A program made the translations under genes and the position numbers. A stretch of DNA of 64,000 nucleotides from the NCBI GenBank assembly GCA_964036195.1, contig OZ038451.1, positions 20,720,318 through 20,784,317 on the forward strand, given 5' to 3'. Below are positions 34,588 through 46,900 of this stretch, in pieces; the stretch's first letter is position 1, and the number at the start of each line of letters is the position of its first letter. The notes under the pieces are model-generated. The model worked only from the letters and a program-made list of their open reading frames with translations. It searched no databases and was not told where the DNA came from. The DNA comes from Sphaerolaimus hirsutus. Lineage: Eukaryota > Nematoda > Chromadorea > Monhysterida > Sphaerolaimidae.

Positions 34588-36117
34588 GGTTTTTTTTAAA
34601 TAATTATTTTGGTTGATTTTTTGTGTGTTTGAATCGTCATTGGCTGTTCGATAGACTGTTTTTTTGGGCGCCTGATTTCGCGAGTATAAGTACATTTCAT
34701 AAGAAAGGTGCTCGGTGATGAGTAAAATCAAAAGTGGTATTTTAGACGAGTGGCAAATGAAGTCGTGGGTGGTAAGTGTTTTCGTTCATAAATTTTCTTC
34801 ACGTCACTTAACGTACCACTTTTAACTTATCGCTTGGCAATTTTCTTTTCATTATGTATTTACTGCGGAATCGGCACCATAATTGTTTTTCTTGTTGGAA
34901 AACTGTGATGCTGCTTTTTTCTAAAATGGCATGTTTCGTGTTTTTGCGCAATTTTGAAGTTGTCATTTCTATTTATTCGATTTAAAAATTCCAGCGTTGT
35001 ATTAAAAAATCATTTAAATTTTGTGATAATCGCTTCCCTTTCTGTTATTAAATTATATCAAATTTGTTATTTCGATGGTGCACTCCTTCCGTTGACTTAC
35101 TTCGCTGCATGTTTAATTATTTTAAAATGTATATTTTTAATGAAATTTTGATGGAATTGCACTTTGAGAACGTATTTGGCTATGTAACGTTCAAACACTA
35201 TTCAGAATACATGTGCATAATAACAAGGACGTATCCAGGGGGGGGGGCGGGGGGGGCTGCAGCCCCCCCCGCTCCCGGGGTGAGACCTAAAAAATCCCGG
35301 GAAAAGCAACTTTTCCTATACATTTTTCATGGTAGGTGCAAAAAATTTCGCGCGCTGGCGCGCGACCTCCCCTCCAACACATAATTGTCAGCGGATCGGT
35401 CCCCGGTGACACAAATCCATGAAATTGTGTGCCCTCCGCTGTGTATGAACCTGTATTTCATACATATACAACGGTTTCTGGCGCTGGCGCCAGCGCCAAT
35501 GGCGCCATGGCGTGGCGCCTATGAATGGCGCCAGCGCCATGGCGCCATTCCGTCACTATGTAGGCGAAATTTCAAGGGGGGGGGGGCTGAGCCCCCCCCG
35601 TTCGCCGGGCTCCGTAAACAAGCAGCCCCCCCCCGCTCGAAAATCCTGGATACGTCCCTGCATAATAAATACCTTCATTCATACGATTCATTTCAACTCT
35701 TAGAAATATGAAATTTCAGTTGTCATTAAATTTAGTTGGCCCTATCAAGGGTTCAGGGGCGTTCGGGTGCTAAACCTTATTTCCCACGAAAATATTTTTT
35801 CACTTGGTTATTTGTCAACAAAAATCGAAGTTGTCAGATTTCCCCCCTGAAATGCTTCAGCTGTCCTAAAGAAATATCTAGTCACTCAAAGGTTGCATAA
35901 CTATAAAATGCAGGGCCTAGCACCAAAAAGCCGCCACTTTTCCTGTCACTGTCACTTCTCAACTTGCTATATTAGTATCCAGTAAAAACACTTTCCCACC
36001 AATCTCCCACCCAAAAACTCTGGTTTCCCGAAAAAATTCAAATCTGGCAAAAAATCAAACCAAATTCAATCACATTGAAATATATACCTACCTAGTGAAA
36101 ATTCCCTCAAAGGGGCC
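34588..36117. other. Intergenic region between UFM1 and the 36118 gene
   Basis: No gene supported apart from a possible missed last exon of UFM1 (see findings). Holds the hAT-like element at 35224-35660. The rest is AT-rich with no recognisable feature, apart from a TCGCTTGGCAATTTT... fragment near 34840 resembling the termini of the GGTGCCAATTCCGC MITEs. Confidence 0.55.
35224..35660. mobile_element. hAT-like element with CARGGACGTATCCAGG termini
   Basis: 437 bp from CAAGGACGTATCCAGG to CCTGGATACGTCCCTG with a perfect 8-bp target duplication CATAATAA (35216-35223 and 35661-35668). Inside are G/C homopolymer runs, a GCGCGC block and a GCGCC-rich palindrome (GGCGCCAGCGCCATGGCGCC). The 45788 element is the same family with further insertions. 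Confidence 0.93.
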
Positions 36118-37378
36118 ATGGTTCACCGGCGGACGCACGTGTACGGCGTTTACGGAATTTACAGCGCGTATAGGCACACGAATAGAAATACGCCAGAAAG
36201 ATTTAAGGCTAGGAGGCCTTGGATTGTTGGTGGGTGGGGGGAGGCAGGGTGTTTTCAAAAAAAATTGGTTTCTTGTATGTATGCTGGCTATAGCGTATTT
36301 TGCGTCGCCGAATAGTAGTTTTGAAGAACAGATGCCTCAAAAAACACTTGTGAAGGCATTATTGAGAAATCTGATATTTTTAACTTTTTCTCTAACAAAA
36401 TTTATTTAAATCTCTGGCAAAAGGGAAGAAAATCATTTTTTTATTTTCTGAGATTCAAACAATAAAAATCTCCCCAGATTTTTGAATCGGCGATTGAGTG
36501 TATTTACTGATCGGAAAATGTAATAACACCTGTTTCATATTTGTCAGGTTATCGGGGGCCGCCGCTGCCGAAAACAAAAGGTACAGACAAACCAGAATGG
36601 CCCATCAGTAATTTGGTTTACTGGAGACACAGGAGGCATTTGGATAGGGAGTTTAATGTTATGAAGTGCCTGGCCACGCCTTATTTAGACAAAGTTTGTT
36701 GGGGATGAATTTTTATTTGCGTAAAAAAGGGCTATGGTTCAAACGGGATTGACTTTTCAGGATAGGGATTGTTTTTTTTGAGATTTCGGGATCAGGGATT
36801 GTGATTTTCAAGTTTCAGGATCGTTATTACGATTTTAAACATTTCGGGATCAGGACCACAAAATCCCAGAATTTGTTGGAAATTTCATCCATTTTTTTAA
36901 CTTGAGCATTGTCGTCACGTCACATTCGTGCGCACGCTAGGGTTAGGAATTTCAATATGTTCGGGTATCCGGTATCGGATCCAAAAAATTCGTGTCGGGT
37001 TTCGGTTCCAAAAAATTGCCGCTATCGGGTTCAAATTCGGTTAGTAGTGTCGGGTTCGGGTTTTGGTTCCAAAAAAGTGCGGGTATGGTATATCGGGTCG
37101 GGTCGGGTTCGCAACCCAAGCGACCACGCCATACAAAACCAATATCTTTCCCACAGTCAACCGAGGCACCGTACATCTCCAAATACGGCACATCAATGGA
37201 ACGGGAACAAAAAACGTCCGAAATCTTGGACCAGCTGCGCATGCCCGGCGAGCCCAAGGTCGTGTCGGGCAACAAGAAAGCCGACAAAAGAAGGGCTAAT
37301 GAGGGGAATTTGCTGCACGCGCATAGAACCATTGAGGACTGTTTGGGTGCGCTGACTTTTGATAGGAGATTTGAGTGA
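36118..37378 (+). CDS. Unrecognised basic 159-aa protein
   Basis: I do not recognise this protein. Ex 36118-36229, 36548-36693 and 37157-37378 join in phase with GT-AG sites, and the open frames end exactly at the splice sites, which supports a real gene. The start ATG has a strong context (GGCCATGG). The product is rich in Arg/Lys/Tyr at the N-terminus (MVHRRTHVYGVYGIYSAYR), then RRPWIVGYRGPPLPKTKG, an aromatic and basic block WPISNLVYWRHRRHLDREF, and a charged helical C-terminal half (MEREQKTSEILDQLRMPGEP, NKKADKRRANEGNLLHAHR). No signal peptide or membrane segment. Size and basic character would fit a small mitochondrial or RNA-binding protein, but that is speculation. Confidence 0.7.
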
Positions 37379-37909
37379 GCGCTGGGTTGTTTTTTAATGG
37401 ATATTTATGTAGTTTGTGGGGTCAGCCGTTAATGGCTTGGCTGAGGGCCAATTCTACATGTGAATACGCAACAGAAAGGTAATAGTGAGTGAGGTGCATT
37501 TTTCTCATCTGTCTACCTTTCACTAAAGAGTAGTAGTCACTTGAGTTATGTGCTTCGCCACTTAAAACTTTTCCAACCACTTTTCTTGTCACTTGTCCAC
37601 TTACGGAATTGGCACTCGGTGTTCACCATTCATGTCATCATGTGCTTTATTCTCCCGCTGGGAGCTTTATTCGGAGAACATGTAAATGGTTAATAGTTAA
37701 AGCCCATGAATTTTACACGGTAAAACGAAGGTAGATGAATGAAATACTGACGGAAACCCTGATATTGTTGTCAACGTTTGATCCCATCACATCACAAATC
37801 ACGTAAAAATAATTTTAAAAATAATTAAATTACACTTAAAGCAAGCGCAAGGCACAAATGAGACCAGTGTGCATATGGAAACATGCCGATGTTGCCAAAT
37901 TGTCACATT
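37379..37909. other. Region between convergent genes with a MITE copy
   Basis: The + gene ends at 37378 and the - gene ends at 37910. About 37445-37620 is a MITE related to intron-forming element C: the left arm GGGCCAATTCTACATGTG and the inverted right arm GAGTGCCAATTCCGTAAGTG-type match the GGGGCCAATTCCGCAAGTG termini. Nothing else is seen. Confidence 0.6.
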
Positions 37910-40900
37910 TTAAAAACCATCAACTTCTGTTTTGGTCTCTTTCATTTTCATTTTCCGTTCCATCTCGGCTCGAATCTGATTGGTGCAATTTCGTGCAGAT
38001 CCCGCCCACTGGAACTTCGTTGTAGGGACAACTGCGCTCTGTTTTTCGACGGGGTTTGACGGGTTACAAATCATTTTCAAGTTTAATATTTCACAACAAA
38101 ATAGTAGATTTTTGGCGCGCTTACCACATCTGTAGTAAATCTTGCCGTCATACATTCGTCTGACCAGTACTTCAAAGCTCTGGCACTTTTCTGAAAAAAG
38201 AACGTAATATAATATGCTAGATTAGTTTACAGTGGTGATGGAAACAGATATTAAGTTTTTTCAACGACCCCTATTTTTGTTCAAATCATCGTTTTTATAA
38301 TCAAACCGTTTTTTTTCAACAGCATGGTAAGTGTTTATTCATGAATGGAACCGGAATGGTACCCAGCAATGAAATTCGAATTTTAGACATAAGTATTCTA
38401 ACTTATCTGGTCCAATCTTATACCACAATAAGTCACTTCAAAATCAACTCAATTTATCAAAAAAAATCAAAAAAAAACATCCAGGCCCACCCCCACTCAC
38501 CCAATTCCTTTTCAGGCGTCACCAAATCACTCCCTCTTTCCGCCCCCTCAAACACCTCCAATAACCCCTCATTAATCCCCTGAATTCCATCAATTTTAAT
38601 CATTTTCACGCCCGCGCAGCACACGAAAACCTGATGCTGCAGTTCGCTGGGTACGCAGGGGGCGCCATTGGGACATAAGTTTTCGCTGGGGTTACAAGTG
38701 AGGGCGGTACCCGTGGGGGGGTAGATTATTTCGCGGCCAGTGGAGCAGATTACTGTAAAGGGGGGGGGGGTTCTTGGCTAATTCTGCTTCTGAATTTGCA
38801 GAAAAGAATTTGCAAAATAAAATGTTCGCGTTTTTTCTCCCTCAACCGTTGGGTTCTCAGTGCGCATTACGTTCTGCTAACAAAATGTGAAATTTTTTAT
38901 TTTTCCAGGTGCAACTCTCATACCCTTTAAAATGTCAAATGTAATGCAAAGTGACATGCCCTGCCAAATGTCAAAAAAAAATTTGTCAAATTTTAACAAT
39001 TTTTTTTGGTGGGATTGACATTTGAATGACATCTTACAGGGTTTGTGAGTGGCACGAGATTCCAGCATTTATGACATTGAATAACTGATTTGCACATGGA
39101 AACGCACAATGTCGCCTGCACATATAATAGCCCAAAGTAAATATTGACGCTCCGAGCTAACGGACATTTTGTGACTTCTTTCGGCGCTTCCACAATTGAT
39201 CCCGTGGCAGTGGCATCCTTGCAGCAAAAATAGCCTTTTAATTTTGGTGCCCATGTGCACAAGGCATCATTGCCACACGCGAATGTGTTATTGGAACAGG
39301 ACAGTGGCTTGCCAGATTGTGTTAGTTTTGGCACTTTGCCAGAATTGCAGTGGTCATTTTTATCTGTATCGTGAGACGGTGCATATATGTTTGGAAATGT
39401 ACTTTTGCATTATGAATATTTATGGGGATGGTTGCTTTAAATGTCATTGTAATTACACACTAGTTTACTAATGAAATTCAAAACATTTGGTTAACTCAGA
39501 AATCGACCTTAAATTCATTTGAGTTTACTAGATTGAGATATTTTTACTATCTGTCAACTGTAAACCGGTAAACTCAAATGCTATTTGAAGTTGGTTTGTG
39601 AGTTTGCCAATGTTTGAGTTTACTGGCAGTGAACTAAAGTGGCATGAATACATCATTTCTCCATGCTAACCCTCACTATTTTCCTTCTCCTTCCCTCCCT
39701 GCCTGCAACACACACTTTTGTCCAGCCCAGGATTATACTGACAATATGCCCCATTTGGACAGGTGCCAATTTTGAATGGGTCACACTGTAATACAGTCAG
39801 GCTGTTTTGTGCAATCACTGGTGTTGTATTTGGCAGCAGACAAGTGTCAGTGTGGTTATTGTCACTGGATTTTGGTGGTGTTATTGGCTCTGCCGTGTTT
39901 GATTCTGTTTCTGGTCTGATGTAGTAAGGAGAATTTGTTGTAATGGTGACTGGTTTTGAAGTTGTAATAGGTCTGGGTGATTCTGTGTGTGCAGTTGGGA
40001 AGAGATTAATTGAGTGGACGACAGGGAATGTTACCATATATTTTTGAATAAGGTCACAGATTCACAGATGGTGAAGTGAAAACCATGTAATTTGATGAGA
40101 CAAAATGGGTTTCTTTATTCAGCCGGAATATGGTAGATTTCGCTGTTACGTGCTCGGTCACTAAATACTATTTATATTTATGTCACTGTTTCTTTGCTCA
40201 AGCTCTCAAAACACCCACCAGTAGCAACAGTAACTTTCGCTCCAACATTTGGGACACACTTTGACTCATCACTCGTTACAATCATGTCCTGAGGACATTG
40301 ACATTTTCCCTCAATGCACATGGCCATTGCATGGGTGCATTGGAGTGATGATTGGCATTCGGAGTGGGGACTGGATTTTGGCAGACATTTGTCCAGAAAT
40401 TGCACCGTGTCTGCTGGACATTCTGTGCCTGGGAATGTTGATGTTTATTCAACTACAGTATATAAAATAAATAAAATGGTCATTTTTCAGAGGGTTTTTC
40501 TTTAATATGAATATCTCTCACATATGGATTTAGATGCATCCTGAACTAGTTGACATTGAAATTGTTTTTAAATGTGGAGTATTAAGTACATTTTCATTTC
40601 AAATATGTATGCATTTTCTCTTTAATATCAATAATATAAACATCAAAATCATTTCCCCTGACCTGGAGCGATTATCGCACACTGCAAAGTGCCAAGTGCA
40701 AGTGTGAAATGTATTTTGAATGCCCACTAATAGAATACCTATTGTGCCCCCGCCAGCCCTCCCCAAGCCCCCCCAGCCCTCCCCCTGAAAAATTTTCAGC
40801 TATCTATCCCTCCAGAGGAGCGATTTGCTATCTATCCAGCCCACGCGAGGGCCAAAATCTTGGAGACCCTTGCGAAACCCCATCAAAACACCAAACCACT

Positions 40901-43900
40901 CAAACCTTCCCCTCCACTTTCACTGCCAACCCCTTTCCCATCACCCCCAGACCCAGGCAGTCTATTAGCCCTGCCCCCTGGTCCAGTACAGCATTGATAT
41001 GAGCCCCTGGTCTGACTCAACATGCACGAATAGCCCGCTGGACATGGGGATGTTCTGCTGCATGACAGGGGTTCACCAGTGGTTGAGACGTAGGCTACTG
41101 ATGTAAAGGGGCAGCCTGGGGGGGGGTGTTTGGATGTTGAGTGTTTTGGCGAGTGAGTGACTGGTTTGAGGGGAGGTATGTTTTGTGTGGAATGTTTGGT
41201 AAAAAATGGATGGGTTTTTCCTCTTGTCATGACATTTATAACATGACATGATGAATTTTGGCGCTCAGTGTTCCGAGCGTTTTTTTTTTCATAAAAAAAT
41301 GTGGCATACTTTTTTTAGCGTGCGGTCCAACCGGTAAATTGCTTGTGTGTGTGGAATTAGCGGTGATGTTAGGCTTCAAAGACATGGCCATCCCGACTCT
41401 TTAATTTAAATGCAGTGTTGTACTCGACCTTGACAAATCAAAGTATTTACAAATCGCAAATTCCAGTCAAATAGGCAACCGAAAATATGCATTTATGATT
41501 CCACAGAAAATGTCAAGATTTGTCTTTCAGACCCCGACTTTTCATTTAGATCCTAATCAAAATCTGACAAAATACTCTGTGACAAACCGGCGCTGATGCC
41601 ACAGCAAATGATGTTGTTTCTACTGTTCGAATACTGGCAATAGTAGCCAAATGGGCATGTTTGCGCCGTGAGAGATGGACATGTCCTAGGTTTCCCTGTA
41701 GTTGGCTCTACATAGGCAATTTGTGACCCTGGACATCCCTGAGCTGTGAGGTAAAAATTAAGTGTGTAACATTTTGCAATTTGATCAGTTGCATTTTTCA
41801 CCTCACCTTCAGCTGGAATAGTTGGCACTGTGCCAGAAATCGGCGTTTTTCCGCAGCACTGATATCTCTGACTATCACCAGACCACTGGCAACTGTAGCC
41901 CTTGTCCTGTGGACATCCAGTTTGAGTTACAAAGGGATCACATGTGATTACTTCACCTGTGAGTGCCTGTTTGTACACGTAGTGATTTGGGGGGCAGCCG
42001 CCTGAAAGGGGTGTGGTTGTATTTTGATTTTTACCCAATTTTGATGTTTTGTGGGTCAAGTGTGAATTGGGTTCAGTAGATTTTCAACCTTTGAGTGCCT
42101 AGATGTGGGATATCTGCCTGTAGGGCCTGTATCTATTTGTCTTTCTACACCAAAAAGCATCCCTATAGTTCGCTTGCACCTACAGTAATCGTAACATTAT
42201 TCATCAAATTACGGTAGAATCCATACAAAGTACAGTAGCCTCACTATACCTCTATCCGCATCAAGTGCATCTGCTTTACAGCAATAGCCCTTGTCACTTG
42301 CGAAGCCGATAGCTTTGCACACAAAACCGTCCCTGCAAACAGGGGCGCCGGAAACTTTGCATTCGATAGCGTTTCCGAATTGATTCGTGTCGTGTTGAGC
42401 GTTGTTGGGACAGATCGCTGTGTGGGGTGGGTTTTAGTTGACATGTGTCAACTGGTTTTGGTTTTGGTTGACCGGTTGCAGAGCGCTGGAAATTGCACGT
42501 GGCACATTCATTTTTCAATGTGCAGTTGGACATCGTTCAGTGACCTGTCAACTAAAATCATAAATGTGATTGAAATGAGTCGACACCAACTGCCAGACTC
42601 ACAACCAGGAAAATGCCACGTAAAATGCGAGATAATATCGGAAAAAGCGATCTGGAATGTAAGCGTAAAGTAAAATTGCCTTAATATTTTCCCCACCATC
42701 AAACATGACACATGGCGTATGTTATCCAAAATGTTACATTTTCCAGGGTGCGAGACAGGAACCTGTCAAAAAACTATAATTTAATTTCCTACGCACCTTT
42801 GCTGCTGCAACAATAACCCTGAAATGCGGCTGCGCTGCGAGATTGACAGGAATAGCCAGTGGGGCACTCGCTGAACATGCTGTTTTTGTTGCATTTGATC
42901 GGCTGTTTTGTCGTTTCATCATTGTAAGCGATCGACTTTTCGGGGCATACCGCTGCGTGGTTGGTGAAATTTTAAGTTGAAATTAGTGAATACATGAAAA
43001 GGTTCTCGATTATTTTGAAATCTTTCGAACAAAATTTGTTCAGTGTGCAAAAGATCCGGTAAAACCAAAATCATACTGGACATTTATCAGAGTCATCTCT
43101 ATGTTCGTTTTACATAATATTTTACCGGGTGTGGAACCGGGCCCGGGTATTATATCCTACCAAACACATTTTTATTAAAACTTTGCTCACTTGATAAATC
43201 TGCGGAACAGATGAGTTGCATTTAGATTTTTGTGTATTTGTATCCACTTTTCAATCACCTAAAATACCATCCTTTATAATAATAAAAAAGAAAATACCCA
43301 CCATCCCCCTGTGGCGAGCAGCAAAAATATTTCGCCCTTTCTCTATTATATTGACATGAAAATTTATTCGGGCAAGAGCCCGACATATCGGGCAAACATT
43401 CTCTCACAGCCCCAGTCACAGCTTCAATATAGGCTTTTTCATTTTCCTGACAAACCCCGCCATTGTCACTTCCACAGCAGATGCTTCTCTTTGACAAAGT
43501 GTCATATCGACACGAGTAGCCTTTTGGGCAAGATGCCAAAAGTTGGGGGTTGCACGATTGGGGTCTCAGAGTGTTTGGGTCTAGGAAAGCGATTTCCCCT
43601 GGTTCGCAGCCTGTGTGTTTTGGGGTGGTTTTGGGAGTGTGTTTCTTCTGAGATGTGGTGCGGCATTTTATCGACCCGACAATATTTCGGGCAGCCCGAT
43701 CCATCTGTATCTGAATTCAATTTATAGTCAAAAAGTCAAGTGATAAGAATTTTCATTTATAAATTCAGTGTTCATTTCAAGTGTAAATACATGTAACTTG
43801 ACACCGATAAGTGAGTTGAAATACCACCAGGTACTGATTTTGCTTGTCGTTTGGCACATTTCGAGTGCTAAATAGAACCAGATTGTATCAGGCAGCGTAC

Positions 43901-46900
43901 AATTTTCGACATCGTTTATCGAACTGCCCGAAAATCACGTGTCGGTAAAATGAAAACATCACATAACGCTCAATATATTCCAATGCCACACTTACCTGCG
44001 GCATTGCAAAAACTCTGGCACTGTGCCAACGTGGCAAAGTTATTTCCGCCGCTCTGACACCCTTGATACGTGAATGTGGTGCACGTTTTGGTGGCTTTGT
44101 TGAAGAAATAACGCGTTTTGGATATGCTACCGCATCGTTTCCCCTGCGACGGCGGCTGACTGCACACGGTAGCTGTGAATGGGTTGAATTTGACTTTTTG
44201 CATTTGAATTTGATCTAGGTCAATTTAAATTTGAATTTGATCTACTGTGAGGTTAAAAGCTGCATTTCAAGAGCTACAATTCGGTGTTAGGATGCTTTAC
44301 AATCATTTGCGGTTGTGATTCGAACTTATCGATAATTATTTGTTCATTAGTTGAGTAAAGGTATTTACTTCGTCGGATATTCTGTATAAAAGAGCACCCA
44401 ATATCCGTAATTTTTTGACTTATCGATATCGTGACGTCCATGTCCATTCAACTATCATATCCTTGAATATCAACCTCCAAACTCCAAACCAACCCCTAGT
44501 AGGACAGCAGCGATTCTGCACTTGCCCCCCATCAATGACCCCATCGCACTGGTACCCATCGGGACACCGGGTACCCGCACCGCAAACGAACGGTACTCCG
44601 GTATCGGTCTCCTCGAACACCTCCCCTCCATTGGGACACCCGGCCACGCCGCAGTAGCCCTCGCATAAATCTTTGGTGGCGAAGTTGTTGGCGTTGCCGT
44701 CGCAGCCGTAGTAGGTCAGGCCGGCGCACCGCTGCATGGTGGCGTCGAAGTGCCACCGTTGGGTACTGGGACCGCACGTGCGACCCGAGTCCGCTGATAG
44801 GGCGCACGTGTAGGCTGCGGGGGGGGGGGTTGTTTGAGGGGGGTTTTGGGGTGGTTGCGTTTGAGTTGAGTTGACTTTTTTGAGTTTTCAGATATTTAGG
44901 TTGGATGTCAGTACCGTATTTTCTCGAAATATCCGCCAGAGGATTTATTTTTTTCAGAGTAAAAATTTTGAGGGGGGTTGATTCAAGGTGGTACTTCGAG
45001 GAAATACGCTTTTTAAAGTGCTTATAAAAATTCAATCAGGTACCAAAGTGGCGACACCACCAAAATGGGTGACCACCACCAAAAAGTGTCAGTATACAAT
45101 TTTAAATAAAAAATACAAGCGACGTGTGGTGTCCAAATTTCACTCCTCCATTTCCTTTCATTTTTCCTCCCAAAAACCTCTAAAAATGTAAAAATGATAC
45201 TCACACTTAGTAGGACAACACCCAGTCATATAGCCATCAAAATAGCACTGATAATTCGGGGGGCACCCTGTATTCTGCACATTCCTCTTGCACTTAAAAT
45301 ACTTCCCATAAGTGTCCTTGAAAGGCTGTCCCTGTATACAATTCGGCTCGGGGGTGGTGTCCCTGCAAAAAGTCTGACAATCCAGGGCTGTTTTGAAATT
45401 GTTGTCATTACCGCCGCAGCCGGAATATTCGAATAATTCGCATTCTCCGGTTCTGGGATTGTGCCAATAGCGGGATATCCAATTTGTGCACGTGCCGATT
45501 ATGCGATCTTGAGTGCACACCGTCTCTGAAATGTGAAGTTTAGTAACTTTTTAAAACTTGTCACAGCTAAAAATCGGTTTGGGAGGAATGTAGAAGTGAG
45601 CTGGTGCCACTCAAAGATCCTGTAAAATGTCAAATGTCATGCAAAGTGTCAAAAGCCATTTAAAATGCTCAGTAAAGTGTCAAATGTTCTTTTATATCTT
45701 TGCCAGTCGTTTGGCATTGTACCTGACGTTTGAAATTTTGCATTTTACAGGGTCTGAAAGTGCTCCCTGTAGTGCCATTGTGAAGACCAGGGCCGTATCC
45801 AGGGGGGGGGGGGCGGGGGGGGCTGCAGCCCCCCCCTTTCCCGGGGCGAGACCAGAAAGTGACCGGATTTTGCGACTTTTTCAACGTCAGCGTAAAAAAT
45901 TTAGCGCGCAAGCGCGCATTCTTCACCAGACTAGGGTTCAAACGGGATTGACTTTTCGGGATCGGGATCGGGATCGGGATTCACTTTTTGAGATTTCGGG
46001 ATCGGGATCGGGATCGGGATTGGGGTTTCGGGATCGGGATCGGGATCGGGATTGGTTTTTTGAGATTTCGGGATCGGGATCGGGATCGGGATTGGCCGGG
46101 ATTGGGGTCACGGGATCGGGATCGGGATTGGGATAGGCATTTTTCCGGGATCGGGATTGGGTTCTAGGGATAGAGATTTTGGCCATTTTTCTGGCATTCA
46201 CAGTTGTTCATAAAGGTCTTAAAACACTGTTGGATGCCAGAAAAGTGGCATAAAATTGACGCTGGGAGTTTGCACCCACTTTTTTGCATGCAAAACGTCA
46301 TTATTTCACTTTTTATAATTTCCACTAATTTTTCCGGGATCGGGATCCCGGACTTAGGAGTTTCTCGGGATCGGGATCGGGATTTGAAAACTTTCGGGAT
46401 CGGGATCGGGATTGGTATTTTTGAGATTTCGGGATCGGGATCGGGATCGGGATTGGGGTTTCGGGATCGGGATCGGGATCGGGACTGGTAAATCCCGGAA
46501 TTTCACGGGATCCGGGATCGGGATCGGGATCCCGTTTGAACCCTACACCAGACATAAGATATTATCATCAGATATGCTCCATGTGGCCGCAAATCGGTAT
46601 AAATACACTCAATCTTTCGCTTTCTGCTGTTTTGTATGTATATTTACATACATATACAGCGTTCCATGGCGCTGGCGCCAACGCCAATGGCGCCATGGAG
46701 TGGCGCCTAGGGTTCAAACGGGATTGACTTTTCGGGATCGGGATCGGGATCGGGATTCACTTTTTGAGATTTCGGGATCGGGATCGGGATCGGGATTGGG
46801 GTTTCGGGATCGGGATCGGGATCGGGATTGGTTTTTTGAGATTTCGGGATCGGGATCGGGATCGGGATTGGCCGGGATTGGGGTCACGGGATCGGGATCG

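Noticed and set aside
43255..43704. Upstream extension of Kunitz-gene exon 14 (MDRAARNIVGSIK...) and a 28-base micro-intron joining another frame
   Set aside because: The acceptor before GCTGCGAACC (exon start 43610) joins exon 13 in phase directly, so neither is needed.
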